64,000 nucleotides of DNA, from the NCBI RefSeq assembly GCF_018918125.1, contig NZ_JAHLQA010000035.1, positions 62,001 through 126,000 of the forward strand. Direction: 5' to 3'. The notes beneath the pieces were generated by a model. That model saw only the letters and a program-made list of their open reading frames with translations, had not been told where the DNA came from and searched no databases. Position numbers and translations under genes: made by a program. Of the stretch, positions 51,283 to 59,593 are shown piece after piece. The stretch is from Blautia sp. MSJ-19. Its GTDB lineage: Bacteria > Bacillota > Clostridia > Lachnospirales > Lachnospiraceae. Position 1 is the stretch's first letter; each line of letters opens with the position of its first letter.

Positions 51283-53403
51283 TCAGAATTTTGGGATTGC
51301 CCCCCCCCTGGAAAAACCGGAATTTTCATCATTTCCAAGAGCTGAGTATTCTTTTTCCATATTTTTGGAAACTGAATCCATGAAATCTTCTTTTGCATGC
51401 TCAAACGCTTTGAGATCTGCTCCCTTTTCTCTCTTAAGAAGCGGATTTCCCTCAGGTGTGCTGCCCTTTACTTTTCGTTTGATTCTGTCCTGAATATCAA
51501 GCAGACAATCCAGAAGAACAGGATTAAAGGTACCACATTCACCATTCAGGATCATCTCAATCGCCTTTTCATGGGAATATGCTTTTTTGTATACACGTTC
51601 ACTGACAAGCGCATCATATACATCCGCCAGAGATACCACCTGTGCCGAAATCGGAATGTCATCGCCTTTCAGTCCATCCGGATAGCCTTTGCCATCATAT
51701 CGCTCATGATGCCATCTGCAGATCTGATATGCAACTTTCATCAGTTCCTCATCCTGATAGCCTTCCATGTTTTCGATAATAGACGCACCAATGATCGTAT
51801 GATCCTGCATGATCTTGAATTCTTCATCAGTCAGTCTGCCTGGTTTGTTCAGGATCTTATCATCAATACCAATCTTACCAATATCATGCAATGCAGATGC
51901 GGTAGAGATCAGCAGGCGTTCAGACCAGGTGATATTGTATTTGTCCGTCCGCTGAACCAGACTCTCCAGCAGCATTCCCGTAAGCACATTGATATTCAGT
52001 GTATGACTTCCACTCTCTCCATTACGGAATTCTACGATCTGACTGAGAATTCCAACCATCATACGGTTATTTCTTTCTTTTTCGTATACCTGGTTTGTGA
52101 TCAGCGTGATCAGACGTCTCTGCTTCGCATAAAGCTTGATCGTATTATAAACCCTGCGATGTACAACGCCTGCATCAAACGGGCGGTTGATGTAATCTGA
52201 AACACCCATTTCATATGCACGCCTGACAATCTCTGTAGAATCCTCACTTGAAATCATAATAACCGGAATATCTTCCAGATAATGATGTCGATTCATATAA
52301 TTCAGAACACCAAAACCATCCATTCCCGGCATGACGATATCAAGCAATACCAGTGAAATTCCGGTCTCGTAGCGTCTCAGCATATCTATGCAGGCTTCTC
52401 CGCTCTCAGCCTCCACAATATCGTATTCTTCGCTGAGGATCTCCGACAGAATCTCACGGTTCATTTCTGAATCATCTACGATCAGAATTCTGTATTTATA
52501 TGTTTTGGAATTTTCTCCATTTGAAGATTTTCCATTTGCTTCTTCGTCATGCTCTGTCACAACCATATTTTTGCATGTTTTTGCCTGGTACATAAACTGG
52601 TCAGCCTTGCGTATTGCTTTCTCTACAGTGCTGCCAGGTCCAGCCAGCACACCACCGATACTTACAGAAAGACGAAGTTGTGAATATCCCGGAACTTTTG
52701 TTTCGTGAATCTTTTCCTGAATCTGTTTGAGTTTGTCCGAAAAAGTCTGATCTGTAATATCAGGCATTACCAGCAGAAACTCATCTCCACCCATTCGGAT
52801 CAGCATATCCGTACGGCGGATATCATCCTTGATAATCCCGACAACCGTAGTAAGTGCCAGATCACCGGCATCATGTCCAAAAGTATCATTATAAATTTTG
52901 AAGTCATCCAGATCGATCATTGCCACACCGGCAGACATATCAGAATTTTTGATTCGCTCTTCATAATAACGACGATTATAGATTCCTGTAAGCGCATCTG
53001 TATATAATTCTCTGTTATAACCAGAAAGCTGTTTGATCAGTTCTGTCCGTCCGTCATCGTCCATGATCGCATCGGAATTCATCGCATTGATCAGTTCCAT
53101 GACATACGGTTTTCCGTCAATCTCTATATACTTCGATATTACCTGATAGATATTGGAGTTCAGGTATTCCAGCTTCAGCAGCTCGTCTTTTTTCTGTAAT
53201 GCCTCTCTGGAAGTACAGTTTTTACAACGCGTCCCTCTCTTCCAGAACGAATAACATTTACACGGAAATCCATCTGCATCTGTTTTCAGGTCTCCTGTCT
53301 CCAGTGTCTCCGCATCCAGCACCCGAACAACTTCAAATACTTTTTTTAATTGTTCGATCATCACTTCTGATTCCTGCTTTGTCATTGCAGTATCTTTATT
53401 CAT
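51283..53403 (-). CDS. GGDEF-REC-HD-GYP protein with Cys-rich N-terminal region
   Basis: A 706-residue soluble protein. Residues 1-130 are sensor-like with a cysteine cluster at 48, 50, 60 and 63 (PCKC, TRCKNC), possibly a metal or redox site. GGDEF (about 135-290) has intact GGDEF at 205-209, REC (about 310-425) has IVDDSE and VLLDIVMPGMDG, and HD-GYP (about 440-650) has HDIGKIGI and HHERYDGKGYPDG, so both synthesis and breakdown of c-di-GMP are possible. AAGGGAAGGA precedes the ATG. The gene ends with nine G in a row near the C-terminus (coding sense). An Hpt gene follows. Confidence 0.9.
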   Translation of the reverse strand: MNKDTAMTKQESEVMIEQLKKVFEVVRVLDAETLETGDLKTDADGFPCKCYSFWKRGTRCKNCTSREALQKKDELLKLEYLNSNIYQVISKYIEIDGKPYVMELINAMNSDAIMDDDGRTELIKQLSGYNRELYTDALTGIYNRRYYEERIKNSDMSAGVAMIDLDDFKIYNDTFGHDAGDLALTTVVGIIKDDIRRTDMLIRMGGDEFLLVMPDITDQTFSDKLKQIQEKIHETKVPGYSQLRLSVSIGGVLAGPGSTVEKAIRKADQFMYQAKTCKNMVVTEHDEEANGKSSNGENSKTYKYRILIVDDSEMNREILSEILSEEYDIVEAESGEACIDMLRRYETGISLVLLDIVMPGMDGFGVLNYMNRHHYLEDIPVIMISSEDSTEIVRRAYEMGVSDYINRPFDAGVVHRRVYNTIKLYAKQRRLITLITNQVYEKERNNRMMVGILSQIVEFRNGESGSHTLNINVLTGMLLESLVQRTDKYNITWSERLLISTASALHDIGKIGIDDKILNKPGRLTDEEFKIMQDHTIIGASIIENMEGYQDEELMKVAYQICRWHHERYDGKGYPDGLKGDDIPISAQVVSLADVYDALVSERVYKKAYSHEKAIEMILNGECGTFNPVLLDCLLDIQDRIKRKVKGSTPEGNPLLKREKGADLKAFEHAKEDFMDSVSKNMEKEYSALGNDENSGFSRGGAIPKF

Positions 53404-53662
53404 TCTATATATCCTTCCCTTAGGCAGACACTTCCCTGCCCTTGCTAGTTTTACTTATCTCTTCACGCAATTTAATATTCTTATTATAACATTCTACAAT
53501 TTCCCCGTAAAGTTTAATATTCACAACAACGACTAAAAAAGTACATTCCTCCGACTGTTCTTCGATATATTTTTCCTAAATCCTGTTATGTTAATTATAT
53601 ACAAAATAGTAATTTTATTTTTATCATTTTTGTACGAATTTTCATTTTTCATGAAATTCTAC
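53404..53662. other. Gene-free AT-rich stretch
   Basis: Part of a 415-bp gap between the GGDEF-REC-HD-GYP gene and the rhamnose-type binding protein gene. This left part is AT-rich and shows no reading frame, repeat or structured RNA that I can support. The right part holds the promoter and operators listed next. Confidence 0.5.
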
Positions 53663-53691
53663 TTGCTTTTTTCTGTAAACAAGTGTATAAA
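53663..53691 (+). promoter_or_regulatory. Promoter of the rhamnose-type binding protein gene
   Basis: TTGCTT (53663-53668), 17-bp spacer, TATAAA (53686-53691). The predicted start near 53698 places operator 1 just downstream. Confidence 0.65.
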
Positions 53692-53708
53692 TGAATTAAG
53701 ATGTTTTT

Positions 53709-53795
53709 GGGAATGTTCCCATAAAAATATTTTCTGATTTACCATTCCAATTTAAACATGGAAATATTTTTTTATGATTTTTTGGGAATGTTCCC
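53709..53795 (+). promoter_or_regulatory. Two LacI-type operators
   Basis: TGGGAATGTTCCCA occurs twice, cores at 53709-53720 and 53784-53795, with T and A tracts around. The core centres lie 75 bp apart, about seven helical turns. The pattern TGGGAAnGTTCCCA is that of LacI-family sites, and a LacI gene lies at 56694-57710. The second operator sits directly before the ribosome site. Confidence 0.75.
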
Positions 53796-53818
53796 ATTTT
53801 TAAGAAAGGAGAACTTTT

Positions 53819-54865
53819 ATGAAGAAAAAATTACTCTCTATCCTTCTCACCGCTGCTATGGCAACTACAGTTGTAAGCGGCACTGCTCTCATTGTTCATG
53901 CAGACTCCGAGGGCGATCTTTCCGGAAAAAGATTTGCAATCGTAATCCGTAACTCCGGAAACCCATATGCAGAAAAAGAAGCTGACGGTTTCAGACAGGT
54001 CATCGAAGCAGCGGGAGGCGAATGCATCATCAAATCACCAGAAAAAGCAACTGCTGATGCTCAGATTCCTCTGATTCAGTCTCTGATCTCTCAGGAAGTT
54101 GATGCCATCGCCATCGCAAGTAATGACGTAAATGCATTAACAGCCTGCCTTCAGGATGCTATGGATGAAGGAATTAAAGTATTATCTCTGGATTCCAACG
54201 TTGTTCCGGAAGCACGTCAGACTTTTGTAAACCAGGCAGGTGTTGCAGAGATCGGTCAGGCTCTTGCTGATGCTGTATATGATATCTCCGGTGGCTCCGG
54301 TGAATTCGCAATTCTTTCTGCAAGCAGCCAGTCTGCAAACCAGAACTCCTGGATCGATGCAATGAAATCCGTTATGGAAGAAGATAAATACAAAGATCTG
54401 GATCTTGTTGAAGTTGCCTACGGTGATGATGAACCACAGAAATCTACAGACCAGACACAGGCTCTTCTTTCCAAATATCCGGATCTGAAAGTCATCTGTT
54501 CACCTACTACTGTTGGTATCAACGCAGCAGCCAAAGTTATTCAGGACAGCGAATCTCCTGTTAAACTGACCGGTCTTGGACTTCCTTCCGAAATGTCTGC
54601 ATATATTGGCGATGACGACAGCTCACCGTGTCCGTATATGTTCCTGTGGAACCCGGAAGATGTAGGAAAACTTTCCGCATACACCGCTATTGCACTCGTT
54701 GACGGAACGATCACCGGTGCTGTTGGAGATACTTTTGATGCCGGCGATATGGAGAACAGTCCATACACTATTCAGGAATGCTCTGACGGTGGTTCTGAAA
54801 TTATCTTAGGACCTCCATACCGTTTCGATCCTTCCAATATTGACGAATGGAAAGATGTTTATTAA
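53819..54865 (+). CDS. Rhamnose-type (RhaS-like) sugar-binding protein, orphan
   Basis: A 348-residue periplasmic-binding-protein-type-1 (CUT2) solute-binding protein. It resembles the RhaS rhamnose binder in SAQ-region motifs: SLISQEVDAIAIASNDVNAL, SLDSNVVPEARQ, PTTVGINAA, GLGLPSEM and WNPEDVGK. A signal peptide (MKKKLLSILLTAAM...) ends VHA before DSEGDL, and there is no lipobox. No permease or ATPase gene (RhaPQT) accompanies it, so it is either a free sensor for uptake elsewhere or the rest was lost. AAGGAG precedes the ATG. Two LacI operators lie in its 5' region. Confidence 0.87.
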   Translation: MKKKLLSILLTAAMATTVVSGTALIVHADSEGDLSGKRFAIVIRNSGNPYAEKEADGFRQVIEAAGGECIIKSPEKATADAQIPLIQSLISQEVDAIAIASNDVNALTACLQDAMDEGIKVLSLDSNVVPEARQTFVNQAGVAEIGQALADAVYDISGGSGEFAILSASSQSANQNSWIDAMKSVMEEDKYKDLDLVEVAYGDDEPQKSTDQTQALLSKYPDLKVICSPTTVGINAAAKVIQDSESPVKLTGLGLPSEMSAYIGDDDSSPCPYMFLWNPEDVGKLSAYTAIALVDGTITGAVGDTFDAGDMENSPYTIQECSDGGSEIILGPPYRFDPSNIDEWKDVY

Positions 54866-54898
54866 AATCAGATTATACTCAAACAGGCGGCGGTAAAT

Positions 54899-55774
54899 AT
54901 GTTGAGATTAAGACAGGACATTCCGCTTTTTCCAGGCGGACGAAAAAAAGCTTTTACATTAAGTTCAGATGATGGAGTCACACAGGACAGACGTCTTACG
55001 GAACTGATGCGAAAATACGGAATCAGGGGAACTTTTCATTTAAACTCCGGGCTGATGGGTGATCGTGACTGGCTGATACAGCCGGGTATCGATGCCAGCC
55101 ATTACAAGTTCAGGAAGGATGAAATACAGGAAGTCTATGACGGATTTGAAATTGCAGTTCATACAATGACACATCCCGATCTGACTACTGTTCCCTCTTC
55201 CATGGCGGCCTGGGAAATATCAGAAAATAAGCGAGATCTGGAAACACTTGCCGGACATCCTGTCCAGGGTATGTCATATCCGTTTGGAACCTATAATGAT
55301 TCCGTTCTGGAAACGGCACGAATCTGTGGAATACTTTACTCCCGAACAGTCATTACTACTGATGATTTCCGTTTGCCTGAGAACTTTCTCACATGGCATC
55401 CTACGTGTCACTACTGTGCAGACAACCGTATGGAACTTGCAGAGAAATTTCTGGAGAAAAATGCAGAGGAAGAATATCTTTCACCTTCTCTCTTTTATGT
55501 ATGGGGGCATGCTTACCAGTTAGATGCTTACCATGACTGGGAAGGAATTGAGAACTTCTTTGCAAAACTCGGAAATAAAGAGGATATCTGGTATGCCTCA
55601 AACATAGAAATCTGTCAGTACATGCTTGCAGTCAGAAATCTTGTATATTCTTCTACCGGAGATTACATTTTTAATCCAACCTGTATTGATGTATGGCTTA
55701 TGATCGATGGCAGACCATATCAGATTCCTTCCGGAAAAACAGTTTCTATCCCTTGGAAACACACAAATGACTGA
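54899..55774 (+). CDS. Polysaccharide deacetylase family protein (NodB-like)
   Basis: A 291-residue protein without signal peptide. The N-terminal half is a NodB-type barrel: the FTLSSDDGVTQD segment gives the catalytic Asp pair and HTMTHPDL gives the two metal His (HxxxH). A later YPFGTYND motif resembles the family's substrate loop. The C-terminal part (about 200-291) is an uncommon extension. Members remove N- or O-acetyl groups from glycans or act on other C-N bonds; the substrate is unknown. Follows the binding protein by 33 bp and precedes an esterase. Confidence 0.83.
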   Translation: MLRLRQDIPLFPGGRKKAFTLSSDDGVTQDRRLTELMRKYGIRGTFHLNSGLMGDRDWLIQPGIDASHYKFRKDEIQEVYDGFEIAVHTMTHPDLTTVPSSMAAWEISENKRDLETLAGHPVQGMSYPFGTYNDSVLETARICGILYSRTVITTDDFRLPENFLTWHPTCHYCADNRMELAEKFLEKNAEEEYLSPSLFYVWGHAYQLDAYHDWEGIENFFAKLGNKEDIWYASNIEICQYMLAVRNLVYSSTGDYIFNPTCIDVWLMIDGRPYQIPSGKTVSIPWKHTND

Positions 55775-55789
55775 TAAGGAGAATCTATT

Positions 55790-56722
55790 TTGAAAAAACA
55801 GTTTCATACTGAAGAAGTTATCAAAAGAGAGCAGGCCCGTATGCAAAAACGGGCCTGCCGTCCGCATTTATACGGAGAAAAAATAACCGTTCCGACAAGA
55901 AACGGTTCCATGCATGCACTTATTTATAATACCCGGAATCTTCACCCCGGATATCTTATCGTAGAAGTTCATGGCGGTGGCTTCATGTACAATACAGCTG
56001 CTGATGACGACGATTTCTGCCATACGCTCCATCAGACCCTGGGCATTCCGGTAGTTGCATGTGATTACAGTCTTACACCGGAATTTCCATTTCCAACAGG
56101 TCTGGAAGATGTCTATGACTGCATTCTCCATGCACTTTCTATAAAAGAACTAAACGCTCAGCCGGATAAGATCATTCTCTGGGGACACAGTGCCGGTGCA
56201 AACCTGGCTGCCGGGGTCACTTATATGGCCAAAAACGGAACAGACTTTACTCCATGTATGCAGATTCTGGATTATCCGTATATGGATCCATATCGCAGTT
56301 CTGCCGAGCGAAAGCCAATCAAAAACTCCGTTTCCGGCAAATTGATGGATACTTTTGCACACTACTATACAGCCACACCTGAAGAACTCAGAAATGTCCT
56401 GATCTCTCCGGTTCTTTTCCCTGCTGAGACCTTTACGGATATGCCACGTACTTTCATTTTGCTGTGCGGTCGGGATAATCTGAATGAAGGCGGCAAACAA
56501 TACGGACTTCTTTTACGTAAAGCAAAAGTTCCCGTAACATTTTATTATGTACGGGAAGCTCTTCATGGTTTTATTGAAAATCACTTTAATTATGCATATA
56601 TTCCGGTTATCACCAAAATGCAGATCACGCATCGACAGCATGAACTTGCAGAAAAATCAGTAAAGCATATCTGCCGCTGGATTTCTGAACAGATCAACGA
56701 TCTGTCGTCTCACGGAAAATAA
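55790..56722 (+). CDS. Alpha/beta hydrolase of hormone-sensitive lipase type (TTG start)
   Basis: A 310-residue cytoplasmic esterase. HGGGF (oxyanion hole), GHSAGAN (nucleophile Ser), Asp in LCGRDNLNEGG and His in EALHGFIEN form the full catalytic set. The start is TTG at 55790, with TAAGGAG eight bases upstream and no nearby ATG. Likely removes an acyl group from a carbohydrate or a small ester, matching the deacetylase-like gene before it. The last 29 bp overlap the convergent LacI gene. Confidence 0.85.
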   Translation: MKKQFHTEEVIKREQARMQKRACRPHLYGEKITVPTRNGSMHALIYNTRNLHPGYLIVEVHGGGFMYNTAADDDDFCHTLHQTLGIPVVACDYSLTPEFPFPTGLEDVYDCILHALSIKELNAQPDKIILWGHSAGANLAAGVTYMAKNGTDFTPCMQILDYPYMDPYRSSAERKPIKNSVSGKLMDTFAHYYTATPEELRNVLISPVLFPAETFTDMPRTFILLCGRDNLNEGGKQYGLLLRKAKVPVTFYYVREALHGFIENHFNYAYIPVITKMQITHRQHELAEKSVKHICRWISEQINDLSSHGK

Positions 56723-57710
56723 GATTTCCCGGAAATACGACTTTGTCCTCTATTTCCTTGCCATCCAGTTTCGCAATAATGATCTCAGCTGCCTTCTGTC
56801 CGATCAGTCTGATCGGCTGACTGATCGTCGTCAGCGGCGGCTGAATCAGCGAACTGAGTGAAATATTATCAAATCCAATTACATTCACCTGCTCCGGTAT
56901 CTGGATCCCATCTTTTTGAAACTGCTGCACACATCCAATTGCAAGTGCATCGATTGCAGCGATCACTGCCTTAGGAGTTTCATCCAGTCCCTCATAATAT
57001 TTCGCTGCATCAGCTCCAAGTGCAATATAATCCGGCTCACTGCTCTGTCTGGCCTGATAAATATATTCTTCACGGAATGGAAGTCCACAGTCTCTCAATC
57101 CCTGCAGATACCCTTCATAACGATCCTCTATGACACTGATGTCTGTTGTATTCCTGATATAGCCGATCGTTGTACGTCCTTTTTCATAAAGATAATGCAC
57201 AGCTTCACGATTGCTTTCAAATCCATCTGTATAAACATAAGAAACCGGTTCATCCTCCTGAAACAGATGATTGGTATAAACTACAGGCAGTTTCTGTGAA
57301 AGTTTCCTCAGGTAATTTAACATTTCCTCACTGTTGGAATATGTATTATAAATGATCCCATCTACATTTCTCTTCAGGATCTCTTCGGTATATTCAATTT
57401 CGGAACGCCGACTTCTCTCAGTATTGCAGACAAACACCATATATCCGTATTTTAATGCAATATCCTCTACTCCTCTGAACAGTTCATTGTAAAAGATATT
57501 TGTATATTCCGGCACGACCATAGCAATCGTTTTTGTCTTGCCTGTACGGATTCCCTGTGCCAGATAACTCGGTGTATATTTAAGATCACGTATCGCTCTT
57601 TCTACGGCTTCACGTGTGGCTTCCTTTACTCCACTCTCTCCATTCAGAACTCTGGAGACCGTCGACTTGGAAACACCGGCCGCTTTCGCTACATCAAAAA
57701 TTGTACTCAT
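56694..57710 (-). CDS. LacI family transcriptional regulator
   Basis: A 338-residue repressor: LacI helix-turn-helix (STIFDVAKAAGVSKSTVSRV, residues about 2-22) and hinge (LAQGIRTGKTKTIAMVVP), followed by a PBP1 sugar-binding core. It probably represses the binding-protein operon at 53819-56722 through the paired TGGGAATGTTCCCA sites. The gene runs opposite to that operon and overlaps its last gene by 29 bp. The effector is likely the sugar bound by the RhaS-like protein (inference). Confidence 0.92.
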   Translation of the reverse strand: MSTIFDVAKAAGVSKSTVSRVLNGESGVKEATREAVERAIRDLKYTPSYLAQGIRTGKTKTIAMVVPEYTNIFYNELFRGVEDIALKYGYMVFVCNTERSRRSEIEYTEEILKRNVDGIIYNTYSNSEEMLNYLRKLSQKLPVVYTNHLFQEDEPVSYVYTDGFESNREAVHYLYEKGRTTIGYIRNTTDISVIEDRYEGYLQGLRDCGLPFREEYIYQARQSSEPDYIALGADAAKYYEGLDETPKAVIAAIDALAIGCVQQFQKDGIQIPEQVNVIGFDNISLSSLIQPPLTTISQPIRLIGQKAAEIIIAKLDGKEIEDKVVFPGNLIFRETTDR

Positions 57711-57970
57711 AGATTTGTCCTTTTATTTTAACGTTTCTTTTTGTATATCTTATACTCACAAAGCTTCTGTATATCTTTCTTTATTTTACTGAATCTCTGC
57801 CATCCCGTCAATTTAATTTGTCTGATATACTTTGTTGTTTTTCACTTTATCAGTCGATGAAATACCATAAATTTTTCTTCTGGAAGAAACTCTTTTTTTG
57901 TGGTACTCTAGGTAGGTACATATTTACAAATTTACACATAGGATCATGAATCCGGAAGGGAGATATACAA

Positions 57971-58357
57971 ATGCTTCAGGATGATTATATACTGCGTCAG
58001 ATACGCGAAATGGTACATGCTGTCATGAAAATGTTATTCCAGGTAAGTGCAACGGAACTGACCCCGGAAGTTATCGAAGATACTGACGCGCGGCAGACTC
58101 TTACAGACCTCACAAACCTGGCAGACAACGGCAAAATTGATGAAGCAGAAAACCAGTTATATGAGATGACCTGTGACGGAGACCGCCAGAATCTCGAAAT
58201 CGGCCTTCTGTTTTATTACCACCTCAATGGAAAAAACGATGAGTTTCTGGAAGCCAATGACTTCAGCCGCGAAGAGATCATGATGGGCATTCAGGATCTT
58301 GCTGAACGTTACAACCTGAGCGGAATTGCAGAAGCTTTCCGTACAGAAATTCTGTAA
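57971..58357 (+). CDS. DUF6483 family protein
   Basis: A 128-residue soluble, mostly helical, acidic protein of the DUF6483 family with no known function. Starts after GAAGGGAGATATAC with the usual opening MLQDDYILRQIREMVH. It is 16 bp before a DUF4317 gene on the same strand, so both are probably one transcript. The conserved pairing hints at a shared role but gives no activity. Confidence 0.8.
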   Translation: MLQDDYILRQIREMVHAVMKMLFQVSATELTPEVIEDTDARQTLTDLTNLADNGKIDEAENQLYEMTCDGDRQNLEIGLLFYYHLNGKNDEFLEANDFSREEIMMGIQDLAERYNLSGIAEAFRTEIL

Positions 58358-58373
58358 ACAGGAGTCATACATA

Positions 58374-59534
58374 ATGAACAAAAAAGAAATCTCAGAAATC
58401 AAAAAACAGTTTTCTCCGAACAACTGCGCGATCACACGAATCTGCGGCTGCTATGTGGACGGAGAAAAAAATAAAAAAACAGAATTGAAAGAAGCATTTC
58501 TTTCTCTTTCTGAAGAAGAAATGTTCAAGTATTTTGAAATCTTCAAAAAAACTTTATCCGGAACGATCGGCAAAAACCTGATCAACATGGAGTTTCCGCT
58601 TGAACAGGAAAAAGAAGGCGGCACACAGGAATTTCTCATGAAACTCCGTGGAAGCAAACTGCAGGACAATACCATCCTTGAGGAGTTCTACGATAAAATT
58701 ATTGAAAACTATGATTATGGCGAGAATTACTACATTATCCTGATTCACGCGGTTTATGATATTCCCGGAAAGTCTTCTGACGGGCAGGAAATGTTCGATG
58801 CATCAGATGAAATCTACGACCATATCCTCTGCAGCATCTGTCCGGTCAACCTTTCCAAAGCCGGTCTGTGCTACAACGCAGAGACCAACAACATCGAGGA
58901 CCGCATCCGTGACTGGATCGTAGAAATGCCAGATCTTGGATTCCTGTTCCCGGTATTTAATGACCGCAGTACGGATATCCACGGACTTCTCTACTACTCC
59001 AAAAACGCAGAACAGCTTCGCAGCACCTTTGTAGATGAGATGTTTGGCTGCACTACTCCGCTTTCTGCCGGAGGACAGCGTGACTCCTTCAATGCACTGG
59101 TTGAGGAAACCCTCGGTGAAGACTGTGCTTACGATACCGTCATGAACATTCATGAAAAATTAAACGAATGGGTCGAATCACAGAAAGATTCCCCGGATCC
59201 GGCTGTACTGACCAAACCGGAAGTAAAGCGTCTTTTTGAAGAATGCGGTGTCGAAGATGAAAAACTCGAAACTTTTGACCAGACTTACGAAGCAATCGCC
59301 GGAGAGAACGCCTCTCTCATGGCAAACAATATCACCAATACCCGGCGTACAGAGATCAAAACACCGGATGTTGTGATCCATGTTGACCCGGACCGTGCCG
59401 CTCTGATCGAGACTCAGATCATTGACGGACGCAAATGCATCGTCATTCCGATGGAGGGCGATGTTGAGATCAATGGGATCCATGTTTCCAGTGGAAGCGG
59501 CGAAACCACTGCATCTGATACAGAAGAATTTTAA
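58374..59534 (+). CDS. DUF4317 domain protein
   Basis: A 386-residue cytoplasmic protein of the DUF4317 family, found mainly in Clostridia. Starts MNKKEISEIKKQF at 58374 after AGGAG; an earlier in-frame ATG (58326) lies inside the DUF6483 gene. The body contains a Cys cluster around SICPVNLSKAGLCYN and ends with a short acidic tail. No enzyme motif recognised. Sits 16 bp after DUF6483. Function unknown. Confidence 0.85.
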   Translation: MNKKEISEIKKQFSPNNCAITRICGCYVDGEKNKKTELKEAFLSLSEEEMFKYFEIFKKTLSGTIGKNLINMEFPLEQEKEGGTQEFLMKLRGSKLQDNTILEEFYDKIIENYDYGENYYIILIHAVYDIPGKSSDGQEMFDASDEIYDHILCSICPVNLSKAGLCYNAETNNIEDRIRDWIVEMPDLGFLFPVFNDRSTDIHGLLYYSKNAEQLRSTFVDEMFGCTTPLSAGGQRDSFNALVEETLGEDCAYDTVMNIHEKLNEWVESQKDSPDPAVLTKPEVKRLFEECGVEDEKLETFDQTYEAIAGENASLMANNITNTRRTEIKTPDVVIHVDPDRAALIETQIIDGRKCIVIPMEGDVEINGIHVSSGSGETTASDTEEF

Positions 59535-59545
59535 TCACAGACTAC

Positions 59546-59583
59546 AAAAAAGGATGGCAGAAACAAATCTGTCATCCTTTTTT
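59546..59583. terminator. Bidirectional terminator between DUF4317 and the foldase gene
   Basis: AAAAAAGGATGgCAGA pairs with TCTGtCATCCTTTTTT, T run on each side. Confidence 0.87.
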
Positions 59584-59593
59584 ATGTTATTTT

